Source: Phycisphaerae bacterium
GTDB taxonomy: Bacteria; Planctomycetota; Phycisphaerae; Tepidisphaerales; Tepidisphaeraceae
NCBI GenBank assembly: GCA_025924315.1
Contig: JAICIO010000056.1
Location: 1 to 35,787 of the forward strand
Length of the DNA: 35,787 bases
Direction of reading: 5' to 3'
The notes below the pieces were generated by a model. That model ran no database searches, was not told the origin of the DNA, and worked only from the letters and a program-made list of their open reading frames with translations. The translations under genes were made by a program, and so were the position numbers. The stretch's first letter is position 1. The number at the start of each line of letters is the position of its first letter. Below are positions 19,350 through 26,753 of the stretch, piece after piece.

Positions 19350-19825
19350 TTGATTATTGATTAACAGGAGGGGCCGTGAACTTCGAGGAATGGCGGGAGA
19401 CTGTTCCGGTTGAAATGCGACAGGATGTTCTCTGGAAGATGCGGTCGGTCAACTCGCGCTGTTCATCTCGGATCTGGCGTGGATAGACTCGAACAAGCTG
19501 TTACGCCATTCGCGAACGATCAGTACTGCCAATCAGTTAGTACGCGCTTCTGGCAAGATCAGTGCGAACATTTCTGAAGGCTACTCGCGCGGCACCGGAA
19601 AGGGGCGAGCGCTGTTTTACGAATACGCGCTCGGATCGGCGCGCGAGACGAGAGACTGGTATTACAAAGCCAGACACATCGTGACACAGCGCGTGATGGG
19701 ACACAGGATGCAGATCGCGACGGAGTTGATCCGCCTGCTGATTCGGACAATTGCAAACGAGCAACGACACAACAGGCGGTTGGAAGAACGGAAAGAGCGT
19801 CGCCGTCGCGTTAATCAATAATCAA
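19350..19825 (+). mobile_element. Four-helix-bundle gene cassette framed by 16-bp inverted repeats
   Basis: A perfect 16-bp inverted repeat, TTGATTATTGATTAAC at 19350-19365 and its reverse complement at 19810-19825, encloses a single four-helix-bundle gene. The left copy is part of a longer run of TTGATTA words starting at 19343. The right copy contains the gene's stop codon. The AT-rich ends contrast with the GC-rich surroundings. The arrangement suggests a compact cassette, though no transposase is encoded. Confidence 0.55.
19376..19821 (+). pseudogene. Four-helix-bundle (23S rRNA IVP-like) protein, one-base frameshift
   Basis: The gene begins with GTG (19376-19378) behind a perfect AGGAGG (19366-19371) and encodes MNFEEWRETVPVEMRQDVLW-KM; the frame then hits TAG. 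One base further on, the frame continues QLALFISDLAWIDSNKLL and then the family hallmark ISANISEGYSRGTGKGRALF followed by YEYALGSARETRDWYYKARH, ending at TAA (19819-19821). The span is 446 bp, one short of a multiple of three, so one base is missing near 19445. The family (TIGR02436-like) comprises small helical proteins first found in 23S rRNA intervening sequences; related Avd proteins serve diversity-generating retroelements, but none is seen here. Function unknown; broken or a sequencing error. Confidence 0.8.
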
Positions 19826-19834
19826 TAGCGAGCA

Positions 19835-20110
19835 TTATCGCGCGGCCGCTGCGTCCGGCGCCACCGCCTCATCGGTCAGAATCGTCAACCGATTATCCTT
19901 CATCTGTGCAATCCCGCCCTTGATTTGAAAGCGTCGCGATTGTCCGCCGCTGAGGTCGAGGCGGAGCTCGCCTTTACCGAGTTTGACCAGGAGTGGCGCG
20001 CGGTCGGTGAGGATGCCGATCTGGCCGTCGTGAGCGGGGACGATCGCCTGAGTGATCGTCTCGTCAAACATCTGCTGTTCCGGGGTCACCACGACGCACT
20101 TGAATGCCAT
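19835..20110 (-). CDS. atpC: F-type ATP synthase epsilon subunit, short form
   Basis: The 91-residue protein matches the N-terminal beta-sandwich of F1 epsilon: FKCVVVTPEQQMFDETITQA, then IVPAHDGQIGILTDRAPLLV and IKGGIAQMKDNRLTILTDEA. The usual C-terminal helical hairpin (about 45 residues) that inhibits ATP hydrolysis is absent; short epsilons of this kind are known in some phyla. The ATG at 20110 follows AGAGGAG. It is unusual that no atpD or other ATP synthase gene is nearby, so the subunit is encoded apart from its partner genes. Confidence 0.9.
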   Translation of the reverse strand: MAFKCVVVTPEQQMFDETITQAIVPAHDGQIGILTDRAPLLVKLGKGELRLDLSGGQSRRFQIKGGIAQMKDNRLTILTDEAVAPDAAAAR

Positions 20111-20182
20111 TGCTGAGCTCCTCTGAAGCCGCGGAAGTGTAAGGCGTGATGCGACGGTCGGCAAGCCGAGGTGGGGTTGCTC

Positions 20183-20236
20183 GCCGCTTGCGGTTTCGCA
20201 GACGAAGACGCCTTGATCTGCGAAACCGCAAGCGGC
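20183..20236. repeat. Perfect 20-bp palindromic hairpin
   Basis: GCCGCTTGCGGTTTCGCAGA (20183-20202) is perfectly inverted at 20217-20236, with a 14-base loop. There is no T-tract, so it looks like a dispersed intergenic palindrome rather than a terminator. It lies in the gap upstream of atpC and greA, which start divergently. Confidence 0.75.
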
Positions 20237-20325
20237 CAGTCGCACGGTCTTCCTCTCCCTGAATTGTGAACTATCGTCGAAAATCCCTTGTCGATCTGGA
20301 AAATCAGACTAAAATCAAGCCGTTC

Positions 20326-20356
20326 ACCACCGCGCCCCGCGCGGTGGTTCGTTTTT
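20326..20356 (+). terminator. Terminator-like hairpin in the greA leader
   Basis: A perfect ten-base-pair stem (20326-20335 with 20339-20348, ACCACCGCGC) with a CCC loop is followed by TCG and TTTTT (20352-20356). It is oriented as a plus-strand intrinsic terminator but no plus-strand gene ends upstream; greA starts 63 bases downstream. A possible promoter, TTGTCG (20288) and TAAAAT (20310) with 16-bp spacing, lies just before it. Confidence 0.65.
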
Positions 20357-20418
20357 AGATTGACGGTCTTCGCATTGGTCCGACAAGGTGGTCGGAGTCG
20401 TCGCCGAGGAGTTGCTTC

Positions 20419-20886
20419 ATGCAAATTGTCAGCGCCCAGGAAAAAGCCGAGCTCGAAAAAAAGCGCGAAGAGCTTTACAAGCTGCAGATCGATGTTCAGG
20501 AACGCATCCGCAAGGCCGCGGCGCTTGGCGATCTTTCCGAAAATGCGGAATACCACTTCGCCAAGGAAGAAAACCGTCATGTGCAACGCCAGCTCGCGGA
20601 GCTCGAGGCGAAGCTGAAGAGCGTATCGGTCGTCGATACTGAGAATGTCCCCGAAGACGTTGTGTTCCTCGGCCACACGGTGAAGCTCCAAGACCTCGAC
20701 GATGACAGCGAACAACTCGTCCGCCTCGTTGGTGAAGCTCAAACGCCCGATCCCAACAGCGAGGTCCTGCCGGTCTCGGTCAACAGCCCCATGGGCGAAG
20801 CGCTCATGAAGGCAAGAGTCGGCGACACGGTCAAAGTAAAAGCCCCGCGGGGGACGATGGAATTCAAGATCCTTGCAATTGTGTGA
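20419..20886 (+). CDS. greA: Transcription elongation factor GreA
   Basis: The 155-residue protein binds the RNA polymerase secondary channel and stimulates cleavage of backtracked RNA. The N-terminal coiled coil (about 5-75) carries the tip motif LGDLSENAEYHFAKEE with the acidic D and E residues that reach the catalytic magnesium. The C-terminal FKBP-like domain has the usual NSPMGEALMKARVGDTVKVK and a final MEFKILAI strand. Length is typical. GAGGAG lies shortly before the ATG. A terminator-like hairpin sits in its leader. Confidence 0.96.
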   Translation: MQIVSAQEKAELEKKREELYKLQIDVQERIRKAAALGDLSENAEYHFAKEENRHVQRQLAELEAKLKSVSVVDTENVPEDVVFLGHTVKLQDLDDDSEQLVRLVGEAQTPDPNSEVLPVSVNSPMGEALMKARVGDTVKVKAPRGTMEFKILAIV

Positions 20887-21030
20887 GTTGTTTAGCGGCG
20901 CCCCGCAGGGGCGACATCCGCCACGAAATGCGTAGGGTCCGCTTCAGCGGACCGGTTACTCCTCTGCTCGAAAGGCAAATAACCGGTCCGCTGAAGCGGA
21001 CCCTACTTTTGCATCCTGGACCGAATTGAA
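20887..21030. other. Gap between greA and tRNA-Thr, with hairpins
   Basis: Downstream of greA there is a small hairpin CGCCCC-GCA-GGGGCG (20899-20913) without a T-tract, then the REP-like doublet at 20932-21006. I see no gene in the gap. Confidence 0.6.
20932..21006. repeat. REP-like hairpin doublet, copy 2 (GTCCGC stem), intact
   Basis: A perfect 27-bp inverted repeat (20932-20958 and 20980-21006) separated by 21 bases. Each arm is itself a hairpin, GGTCCGC-TTCA-GCGGACC, bordered by GTAG outside and GGTTA inside. This is the most complete copy in the window and serves as the reference for the family. Confidence 0.9.
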
Positions 21031-21103
21031 AGCCGCTCGTCGGAATCGAACCGACAACCTACGCTTTACAAAAGCGTTGCTCTGCCAATTGAGCTAGAGC
21101 GGC
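21031..21103 (-). tRNA. tRNA-Thr (anticodon TGT)
   Basis: The minus strand folds into a full cloverleaf: acceptor stem GCCGCTC/GAGCGGC, D stem GCTC/GAGC, anticodon stem ACGCT/AGCGT around loop TTTGTAA (anticodon TGT, reading ACA), variable loop AGGTT, and T stem GTCGG/CCGAC around TTCGATT. The discriminator base is T. The 3' CCA is not encoded and must be added enzymatically. The gene lies 25 bp from the REP-like doublet. Confidence 0.96.
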
Positions 21104-21211
21104 GAGCTTCGACAATTCTTATCCACCCTCGTCGCTTTGTAAACCGGCCAGTGTTGCTGAGCCCGTCTGGTGGATTCTTTTCGCAACTGCCTCGATCATA
21201 TTAGCACGGTT

Positions 21212-23326
21212 ATGACGACGGCGCGTTCGCAGTCCAAAAAGATCGGTCGAAAGACGATTGTCCAGCGGCGCCGAATTGGCCAAGCATGGATCGCGGGACT
21301 GGCGCTCGTTTTTATGACTTTTATCGTCTATCTGCCTGCTATTCGTGGGGGAGAGATTTGGGACGACGCGCCGAACATCACGCAGAATCCACTGCTCCAC
21401 GACGCGCACGGTCTTTGGGAGATCTGGACGAATTTCCGCTCCATGCCCGCGTACTACCCCGTCACGCACACGAACTGGTGGATTGATTACCAACTCTTCG
21501 GCCTGCGGCTGCCGTTCTACCACATCGAAAACATCGCGATGCACGCTGCGAGCGCCGTGCTGATCTGGCTGGCGCTACGCAAATTGAAGATCGCAGGAGC
21601 GTGGCTCGCCGCGGCACTGTGGGCCGTGCATCCGATGCATGTCGAGTCCGTCGCGTGGATCACCGAGCGGAAGAACACGCTGTCGGTGTTGCTGTATCTG
21701 ATCAGCTTGCATTGTTATTGGCGAGCAATTCGCACAAAGGGTTCAGGGTTCGGGGTTCAGGGTTCAGGAAACCCCATTTCACTGAAACCCGAACCCCGAA
21801 CCCCAAAGCCTTACTGGTACATCGCGTCGCTTTTCGTGTTTGCGCTTGCGCTACCGGCCAAGACGACTTCGGTCACGCTGCCGGCGGTGATTCTGTTGAT
21901 CGCGTGGTATCTGCACGGCGATGACGCGAACTTCTGGCGCACAACCTTCAAGCGAGAACTCATTCGTGTCATCCCGTTCTTCTTGCTCGCGATGTGCATG
22001 GGCGTCGCGACGGTGCTCATCGAACAGCATCACTCGGGCGCGGTCGGGCCGCTGTTCACATTCTCGCCATTGCAGCGGCTTGTGATCGCTGGTCGAGCGC
22101 TGTGGTTCTACGCGTGGAAACTGCTCTGGCCAACGAACTTCGCCTTCATCTACCCGCGGTGGCATATCAATCCGTCGCTCAGCCCGCAGATCCTCTTTCC
22201 GATCTCGATGATCGCGCTACTGATTGCGTTGATCCTGCTGCGAAAGAAGATTGGCCGAGACCCGGCGACTGGGATGCTCTTCTTCGCCGGCGTTGCATTT
22301 CCGGCGCTCGGGTTTGCACCGATTTTCTTTCATCGTTACTCGCTCGTCAGCGATCACTTCGCATATCTCTGCAACCTCGGCATCCTGGTGCTGATCGCCC
22401 GGGCGATCTTGCGTTTCATCCACCCGCGTGTCGCAATGTGCACGGTCGCAGGATTCGCCATAGTCGGATTATCCATTCAAACGTTTCGCCAGTCGATGCT
22501 CTACAAAGACAACTTCACGATGTGGAGCGACGCGCTGAAGACGAATCCAGATGCATGGGTCGCCCAGGGCAATCTCGCCCGCGAATTGATTTTGCGGGGT
22601 CGGGATGACGAAGCGGAAAAGTTGCTCGTTCGGCAGTACCAATCTGCGCCGGACGAAATCGAAGTCGTGCTGGGATACGCGAACTTTCTCGCGACGCATG
22701 GTCGCTTCGATCAGGCTCGGCCGCTCTTCGAGAAGGCAATCCAGATCAAACCCGATTTTCTAAACACGTACGGTTTCTACGGCCGCGCACTGCGAAACAA
22801 CGGCCACGTTGATGAAGCGATCAAGCTGTACCAAAGCACCCTCGCGAAACACCCGGAATGGGACGCGGGGTGGATCGACCTCGCGGAGATTGAAGAGCAA
22901 GCCGGGAATCCCCAGCAAGCGGCCGAGTTGTACCAGAAGGCGCTCGCCGCGGTGCCGGACAGCGTCGGCGCGCGCGTGAATCTGGCGAATCTCTACCTGA
23001 AAGTTGGGAATGTCGAACCGGCGGTCGAGCTGCTGAAGCAAGCCGCGGATCTCGCGGACGACAACGCGGACATTCACAACCGTTACGGGCTCGTCCTGCT
23101 CCAGCTCGGCCGTTATTCCGAAGCGATTCCGCAATTCGAGCGCATGGTCGCATTAACCACAGGCAAAGAGGGCGCGCACATCGCCTACCATAATCTCGGC
23201 ACCGCCCTTGAAGGTGCGGGCCGAAACAGCGAGGCTGTGCAGTGTTATCGCAAGGCGTTGGAGATCAAACCCGATTTCGCCCCCGCGCAGCGCAGCTTGC
23301 AACGGGCTTTGGAAAAACCACAGTAA
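21212..23326 (+). CDS. Multi-pass membrane protein with C-terminal TPRs (TMTC/GT-C-like)
   Basis: The 704-residue protein has a basic N-terminus, about ten transmembrane helices (about residues 23-455) and at least six tetratricopeptide repeats (about 470-700). The first periplasmic loop contains GGEIWDDAPNITQNP, the acidic DD pair placed as in GT-C glycosyltransferases of the TMTC/O-mannosyltransferase type; substrate and activity are unproven. A 26-residue Gly/Pro-rich stretch (about 175-200) is encoded by a palindromic DNA element inserted in frame. Start taken at the ATG at 21212; an in-frame GTG at 21170 is less likely. The stop is two bases before the next gene's ATG, so the ABC ATPase gene is probably co-transcribed. 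Confidence 0.82.
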   Translation: MTTARSQSKKIGRKTIVQRRRIGQAWIAGLALVFMTFIVYLPAIRGGEIWDDAPNITQNPLLHDAHGLWEIWTNFRSMPAYYPVTHTNWWIDYQLFGLRLPFYHIENIAMHAASAVLIWLALRKLKIAGAWLAAALWAVHPMHVESVAWITERKNTLSVLLYLISLHCYWRAIRTKGSGFGVQGSGNPISLKPEPRTPKPYWYIASLFVFALALPAKTTSVTLPAVILLIAWYLHGDDANFWRTTFKRELIRVIPFFLLAMCMGVATVLIEQHHSGAVGPLFTFSPLQRLVIAGRALWFYAWKLLWPTNFAFIYPRWHINPSLSPQILFPISMIALLIALILLRKKIGRDPATGMLFFAGVAFPALGFAPIFFHRYSLVSDHFAYLCNLGILVLIARAILRFIHPRVAMCTVAGFAIVGLSIQTFRQSMLYKDNFTMWSDALKTNPDAWVAQGNLARELILRGRDDEAEKLLVRQYQSAPDEIEVVLGYANFLATHGRFDQARPLFEKAIQIKPDFLNTYGFYGRALRNNGHVDEAIKLYQSTLAKHPEWDAGWIDLAEIEEQAGNPQQAAELYQKALAAVPDSVGARVNLANLYLKVGNVEPAVELLKQAADLADDNADIHNRYGLVLLQLGRYSEAIPQFERMVALTTGKEGAHIAYHNLGTALEGAGRNSEAVQCYRKALEIKPDFAPAQRSLQRALEKPQ
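21735..21812. repeat. Palindromic element inserted in frame within the TPR gene
   Basis: The left part is made of GGGTTCAGGGTTCGGGGTTC-type words and the right part of their complement (CTGAAACCCGAACCCCGAAC), giving an imperfect hairpin about 70 bp long. Its length (78 bp, 26 codons) preserves the reading frame, and it encodes a low-complexity loop between two membrane helices. Confidence 0.7.
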
Positions 23327-23328
23327 CG

Positions 23329-24381
23329 ATGACCGCCGTTCACCTCGATCACATCACGAAGCGATTCGACGAAACCGTCGCTCTTGACGACATCGATCTG
23401 CGCATCAATGCCGGCGAGCTGTTCTTCCTCTTGGGCCCGAGCGGCTGTGGAAAGAGCACGCTTCTGCGCCTGATCGCGGGCCTGCACGAGCCGACGAGCG
23501 GGCGGATCCTGTTCAATGATCGCGACGTCACGAACCTTCACACGGATCAGCGCAATGCAGTAATGGTATTTCAGAGCTACGCGCTTTGGCCGCACATGAC
23601 GGTGCGGGAGAATGTGCGGTTCGGATTGTCGGTACGAAAGGTCGATCGGGCCGAGCAGGAGCGGCGAATCGATGATGTGCTTCAGCTCGTCGAGATGACG
23701 CCATACGCCTCGCGAAAGCCGAATCAACTTTCCGGTGGACAGCAGCAGCGCGTCGCGCTCGCTCGTGCGCTCGCGGTTCGACCCGATTGCTTACTCCTGG
23801 ATGAGCCGCTGTCGAATCTCGACGCGAAGTTGCGTCACGAGATGCGCAGTGAGATCCGTCGGATCTGCAAGACGGCCGGCTTCACGACGATTTACGTCAC
23901 GCACGATCAGAAGGAAGCGCTGAGCGTCGCCGATCGAATCGCGGTGCTGAAGGCGGGACGGCTCGCGCAGGTCGGCACACCCAGTGAGCTGTATCACCGC
24001 CCGAGAAGCGCGTTCGTCGCGGATTTCATTGGACAGACCAATCTCCTCGCGGGCAAAATCGTCGGTCGCGCCGGTTCGAGCGTCGAGATCGAAACCGCCG
24101 CGGGGAAATTCCGCGCCGCCCACGCGGAGTTGAACGGCGATAACGTGACGATCAGCATTCGTCCCGAGCAGATGCAGATCGTGCGCGGAAGTGGAAACGC
24201 GAACCGAAACCGCATCGTCGGCCGGCCCATCGAAACAACTTTCCTCGGCGAAGCGAGCGAGCACGTGCTGCTTGTCGGCGAGGAAAAGCTAAAGGTGATC
24301 AGCGCGCCGCCGGTGTTCGACGTGCCGCAGCAGATGACGGTGGAATTCGATCCGGAAGATGTGGTGGTGCTCGGGAGCTGA
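23329..24381 (+). CDS. ABC transporter ATPase with TOBE domain (iron/polyamine/sugar type)
   Basis: The 350-residue protein is a CUT/FbpC/PotA-type importer ATPase. Walker A is GPSGCGKST (36-44), the Q-loop is VFQSYALWPHMTV, the signature LSGGQ is at 134-138, Walker B is CLLLDEPLSNLD, and the H-loop is TIYVTHDQKEAL. Residues about 245-350 form the TOBE regulatory domain. The ATG at 23329 comes two bases after the TPR-protein stop. A matching type of solute-binding protein is encoded 2.4 kb downstream, but no permease gene is in the window. Substrate is not determinable from the ATPase alone; iron(III) or polyamine is plausible from the binding protein. Confidence 0.9.
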   Translation: MTAVHLDHITKRFDETVALDDIDLRINAGELFFLLGPSGCGKSTLLRLIAGLHEPTSGRILFNDRDVTNLHTDQRNAVMVFQSYALWPHMTVRENVRFGLSVRKVDRAEQERRIDDVLQLVEMTPYASRKPNQLSGGQQQRVALARALAVRPDCLLLDEPLSNLDAKLRHEMRSEIRRICKTAGFTTIYVTHDQKEALSVADRIAVLKAGRLAQVGTPSELYHRPRSAFVADFIGQTNLLAGKIVGRAGSSVEIETAAGKFRAAHAELNGDNVTISIRPEQMQIVRGSGNANRNRIVGRPIETTFLGEASEHVLLVGEEKLKVISAPPVFDVPQQMTVEFDPEDVVVLGS

Positions 24382-24385
24382 TGTC

Positions 24386-24446
24386 GTAGCGTGTGCTTCA
24401 GCACACCATCTCATCGAAAAGAACGGTGTGCCGAAGCACACCCTAC
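24386..24446. repeat. REP-like hairpin doublet, copy 3 (GTGTGC stem)
   Basis: The left arm (24386-24407) is GTAGC then GTGTGC-TTCA-GCACAC, and the right arm (24425-24446) is GGTGTGC-CGAA-GCACACC then CTAC. Compared with the other copies, both sides of the stem have changed together, so base pairing is preserved. It lies between the ABC ATPase and mmsA. Confidence 0.8.
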
Positions 24447-24472
24447 ATGCGAAGAAAGAATCGCAGGCACTT

Positions 24473-25966
24473 ATGACAGCCTCAGCAGTTGAAACCGCGC
24501 CCGTTGTACCTGTCCTCATCGGCGGAAAGTGGTCCGAGCCGAACGCAGCTTCGTATGGGAACGTTTACAACCCATCCTCCGGCGAAGTCATCGGCCGCGT
24601 GCCGATGGGGTCGTCGGCGGATGTCGACGCTGCGGTGCAAGCCGCTCAAAAGGCGTTCCCCGCCTGGTCCGACATGCCGGTCACCAAACGTTGCGCGATC
24701 ATGTTCAAGTTTCGCGAGCTGCTGAACCAGCATTTCGACGAACTCGTCAAGCTCTGCACGCGCGAGAACGGCAAGACAATCGAGGAATCGAAAGGCGACG
24801 TGCGCCGCGGGATCGAAGTCGTCGAATTCGCCTGTGGGGTTGCGCATCTGAGCAAAGGCGAAAGCCTTCCGCAGATCGCGGACGAGCTCGATGCCGTCAC
24901 GATGCGCGAGCCGATCGGCGTTTGTGCGGGCATCACTCCCTTCAATTTCCCCGCGATGGTTCCGCTGTGGATGTATCCCATCGCCATTGCCTGCGGAAAC
25001 ACCTTCATCCTCAAACCCAGCGAAAAGGTTCCTCTCACCGCAAATCGAATGGCGGAGCTGCTCATCGAAGCCGGTCTGCCCGATGGCGTGATGAACGTCG
25101 TTCATGGGGGCCGTGAAGTCGTCGATGCGCTCTGCACGCATCCTGGCATCGCTTCCGTGAGTTTCGTTGGATCCACTCGCGTTGCCAAGCATGTGTACAC
25201 GCTCGCGTGCTCGCACGGGAAACGCGTTCAATCGGCGGGTGGTGCGAAGAACGTGCTGCTTGTCATGCCCGATGCCGATCCCGATCCGACGCTGCGCGCA
25301 ATCATGGGATCGAGCTTCGGAAACGCCGGCCAGCGCTGCATGGCCGGGTCCGTGCTGATGGGCGTCGGCAAGTGCGCCGACGAATGGCGCGAGCGCGTCG
25401 TCTCCTCGATCAAATCCGTGAAGATGGACGACACGAACAGCAATCCGAAAGCCGACATGGGGCCGGTCATTGACGGCACATCGCGCGAGCGAATCCTTGG
25501 CCTGATTGAGACCGCCCCGAAAGAAGGCGGCGACATCGCCGCCGACGGGCGGCAGATGAAACGCGACCGCGGGTTCTTCGTCGGCCCGACGCTCATCGAC
25601 AACGTGCAGCCGAACATGACCGTGTTCAAGGAAGAAATCTTCGGGCCGGTCCTTTCGATGCTTCGCCCGAAGACACTCGACGAAGCGCTCTCGATCATGA
25701 ACAAGGTCGCCTACGGCAACGGCGCGTCGATCTTCACCGCCAGCGGATCGAGCGCCCGCAAGTTCGTCCGCGAAATCCAGTGCGGCATGCTCGGCGTGAA
25801 CGTGGGCGTGCCCGCGCCGATGGCACTGTTCAGCTTCTCCGGCTGGAACCAGTCCTTCTTCGGCGATCTGCACGTGCAAGGGGTCGAAGGCGTGATGTTC
25901 TACACCCGCCAAAAGTGCGTCCTTTCGCGTTGGGACAGCAATTACGTCCGCCAACACGGCTGGTAA
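24473..25966 (+). CDS. mmsA: CoA-acylating methylmalonate-semialdehyde dehydrogenase
   Basis: The 497-residue enzyme oxidises methylmalonate semialdehyde to propionyl-CoA (and malonate semialdehyde to acetyl-CoA) in valine, pyrimidine or inositol breakdown. The catalytic cysteine is C289 in GNAGQRCMAGSV. The general-base glutamate of ordinary aldehyde dehydrogenases is absent: the segment reads QSAGGAKNVLLV, as in MMSDH enzymes that use CoA. NAD-binding features include GITPFNFPAMVPLWM and the FVGSTRVAKH strand; the C-terminal FSGWNQSFFGDLHVQG is family-specific. The ATG at 24473 gives normal length. The liv transporter 6 kb upstream would supply valine, but they are not one operon. Confidence 0.95.
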   Translation: MTASAVETAPVVPVLIGGKWSEPNAASYGNVYNPSSGEVIGRVPMGSSADVDAAVQAAQKAFPAWSDMPVTKRCAIMFKFRELLNQHFDELVKLCTRENGKTIEESKGDVRRGIEVVEFACGVAHLSKGESLPQIADELDAVTMREPIGVCAGITPFNFPAMVPLWMYPIAIACGNTFILKPSEKVPLTANRMAELLIEAGLPDGVMNVVHGGREVVDALCTHPGIASVSFVGSTRVAKHVYTLACSHGKRVQSAGGAKNVLLVMPDADPDPTLRAIMGSSFGNAGQRCMAGSVLMGVGKCADEWRERVVSSIKSVKMDDTNSNPKADMGPVIDGTSRERILGLIETAPKEGGDIAADGRQMKRDRGFFVGPTLIDNVQPNMTVFKEEIFGPVLSMLRPKTLDEALSIMNKVAYGNGASIFTASGSSARKFVREIQCGMLGVNVGVPAPMALFSFSGWNQSFFGDLHVQGVEGVMFYTRQKCVLSRWDSNYVRQHGW

Positions 25967-25974
25967 AGAAACTT

Positions 25975-26045
25975 GCCACCGATGGGGCACCGATGCGCAC
26001 CGATCAAAAATGCTCGATCGGTGTGCATCGGTGTTCATTGGTGGC
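25975..26045. repeat. Intergenic inverted repeat of CCGATG words
   Basis: GCCACCGATG...GCACCGATGCGCACCGATC on the left faces GATCGGTGTGCATCGGTGTTC...GGTGGC on the right around a short A-rich loop. The arms are imperfect, and each is made of tandem ACCGATG words. It fills the gap between mmsA and the amidase gene. Confidence 0.75.
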
Positions 26046-26057
26046 TAAATTGTTTTG

Positions 26058-26750
26058 ATGCGCATCCCTAGGCAAGCACTGCTCTTCCTCATATCGGTGG
26101 CGTTCATCGCCTTCGGCGCCGCTCCGACGACTCAGCCGAAGATCATCGATCGTCTCATGCCAATGACGCATTCGCGCCCGCGGCCGACGACCGCTACCAT
26201 CGATACGATCGTCCTGCATTTCTCCAGCGACTGCTCGCAGCATCCGGATCATCCGTATGACGTCGCTAAGCAGATTCAGATCTACCTCAAGGCGCAGGTC
26301 TCGACGCACTACCTGATCGATCGCGAAGGAAACATTTTCCGCCTTGTCGATGAAAAGCGCACCGCCTGGCACGCGGGCAATGGTTCGCTGCCGTGGGATC
26401 CGTCGCGCAAATCGATGAACAACACGTCGATCGGAATTGAGATGCTGGCGATCGGGTCGAAGGCCGACATGGTCCCGCTGTTCATGAGCGCGACGAAGTA
26501 CGACGACCTCGCGAAGAAACATCCGGAATGGATTGGGTTCACCGATCCCGAATATTCGTCGCTCAAGCGGCTGATCGCCGACATCGAATCGCGGCATCCG
26601 GAGATCAAGCACGACAACCATCACATCATCGGCCACGAGGATTGGGCTGGGCGAAAACGCCGCACCGATCCGGGACAGACGTTTGATTGGGCGAAGATTG
26701 GACTGCCCGATCACGCCGCCGCAATGAAGAGAACCGCCGAACACCAGTAA
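26058..26750 (+). CDS. N-acetylmuramoyl-L-alanine amidase, AmiD-like (Amidase_2)
   Basis: The 230-residue secreted enzyme cleaves the amide bond between MurNAc and the peptide stem of peptidoglycan. An N-terminal signal peptide (MRIPRQALLFLISVAFIAFG, then AAPTT) is followed by the Amidase_2 fold. Zinc ligands are His54 (IVLHFSS), His193 (IIGHEDWAG) and Asp204 (RTDPG); Glu128 in SIGIEML and Lys200 are further conserved residues. Residues VSTHYLIDREGNIFRLVDEK and TAWHAG are typical. Start chosen at the ATG at 26058. No immunity or lysis genes are adjacent, so a housekeeping recycling role is likely. Confidence 0.9.
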   Translation: MRIPRQALLFLISVAFIAFGAAPTTQPKIIDRLMPMTHSRPRPTTATIDTIVLHFSSDCSQHPDHPYDVAKQIQIYLKAQVSTHYLIDREGNIFRLVDEKRTAWHAGNGSLPWDPSRKSMNNTSIGIEMLAIGSKADMVPLFMSATKYDDLAKKHPEWIGFTDPEYSSLKRLIADIESRHPEIKHDNHHIIGHEDWAGRKRRTDPGQTFDWAKIGLPDHAAAMKRTAEHQ

Positions 26751-26753
26751 ATG

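Noticed and set aside
19376-19821. Four-helix-bundle gene as the accessory (Avd) gene of a diversity-generating retroelement
   Set aside because: No reverse transcriptase, template/variable repeat pair or target gene is found in the window.
20932-21006. REP-like doublets as intrinsic terminators
   Set aside because: None is followed by a T-tract, and copies occur between genes irrespective of gene orientation.
24482-26038. Minus-strand open frame of 518 codons opposite mmsA
   Set aside because: His/Arg/Asp-rich composition without domains; antisense shadow of a well-conserved dehydrogenase.
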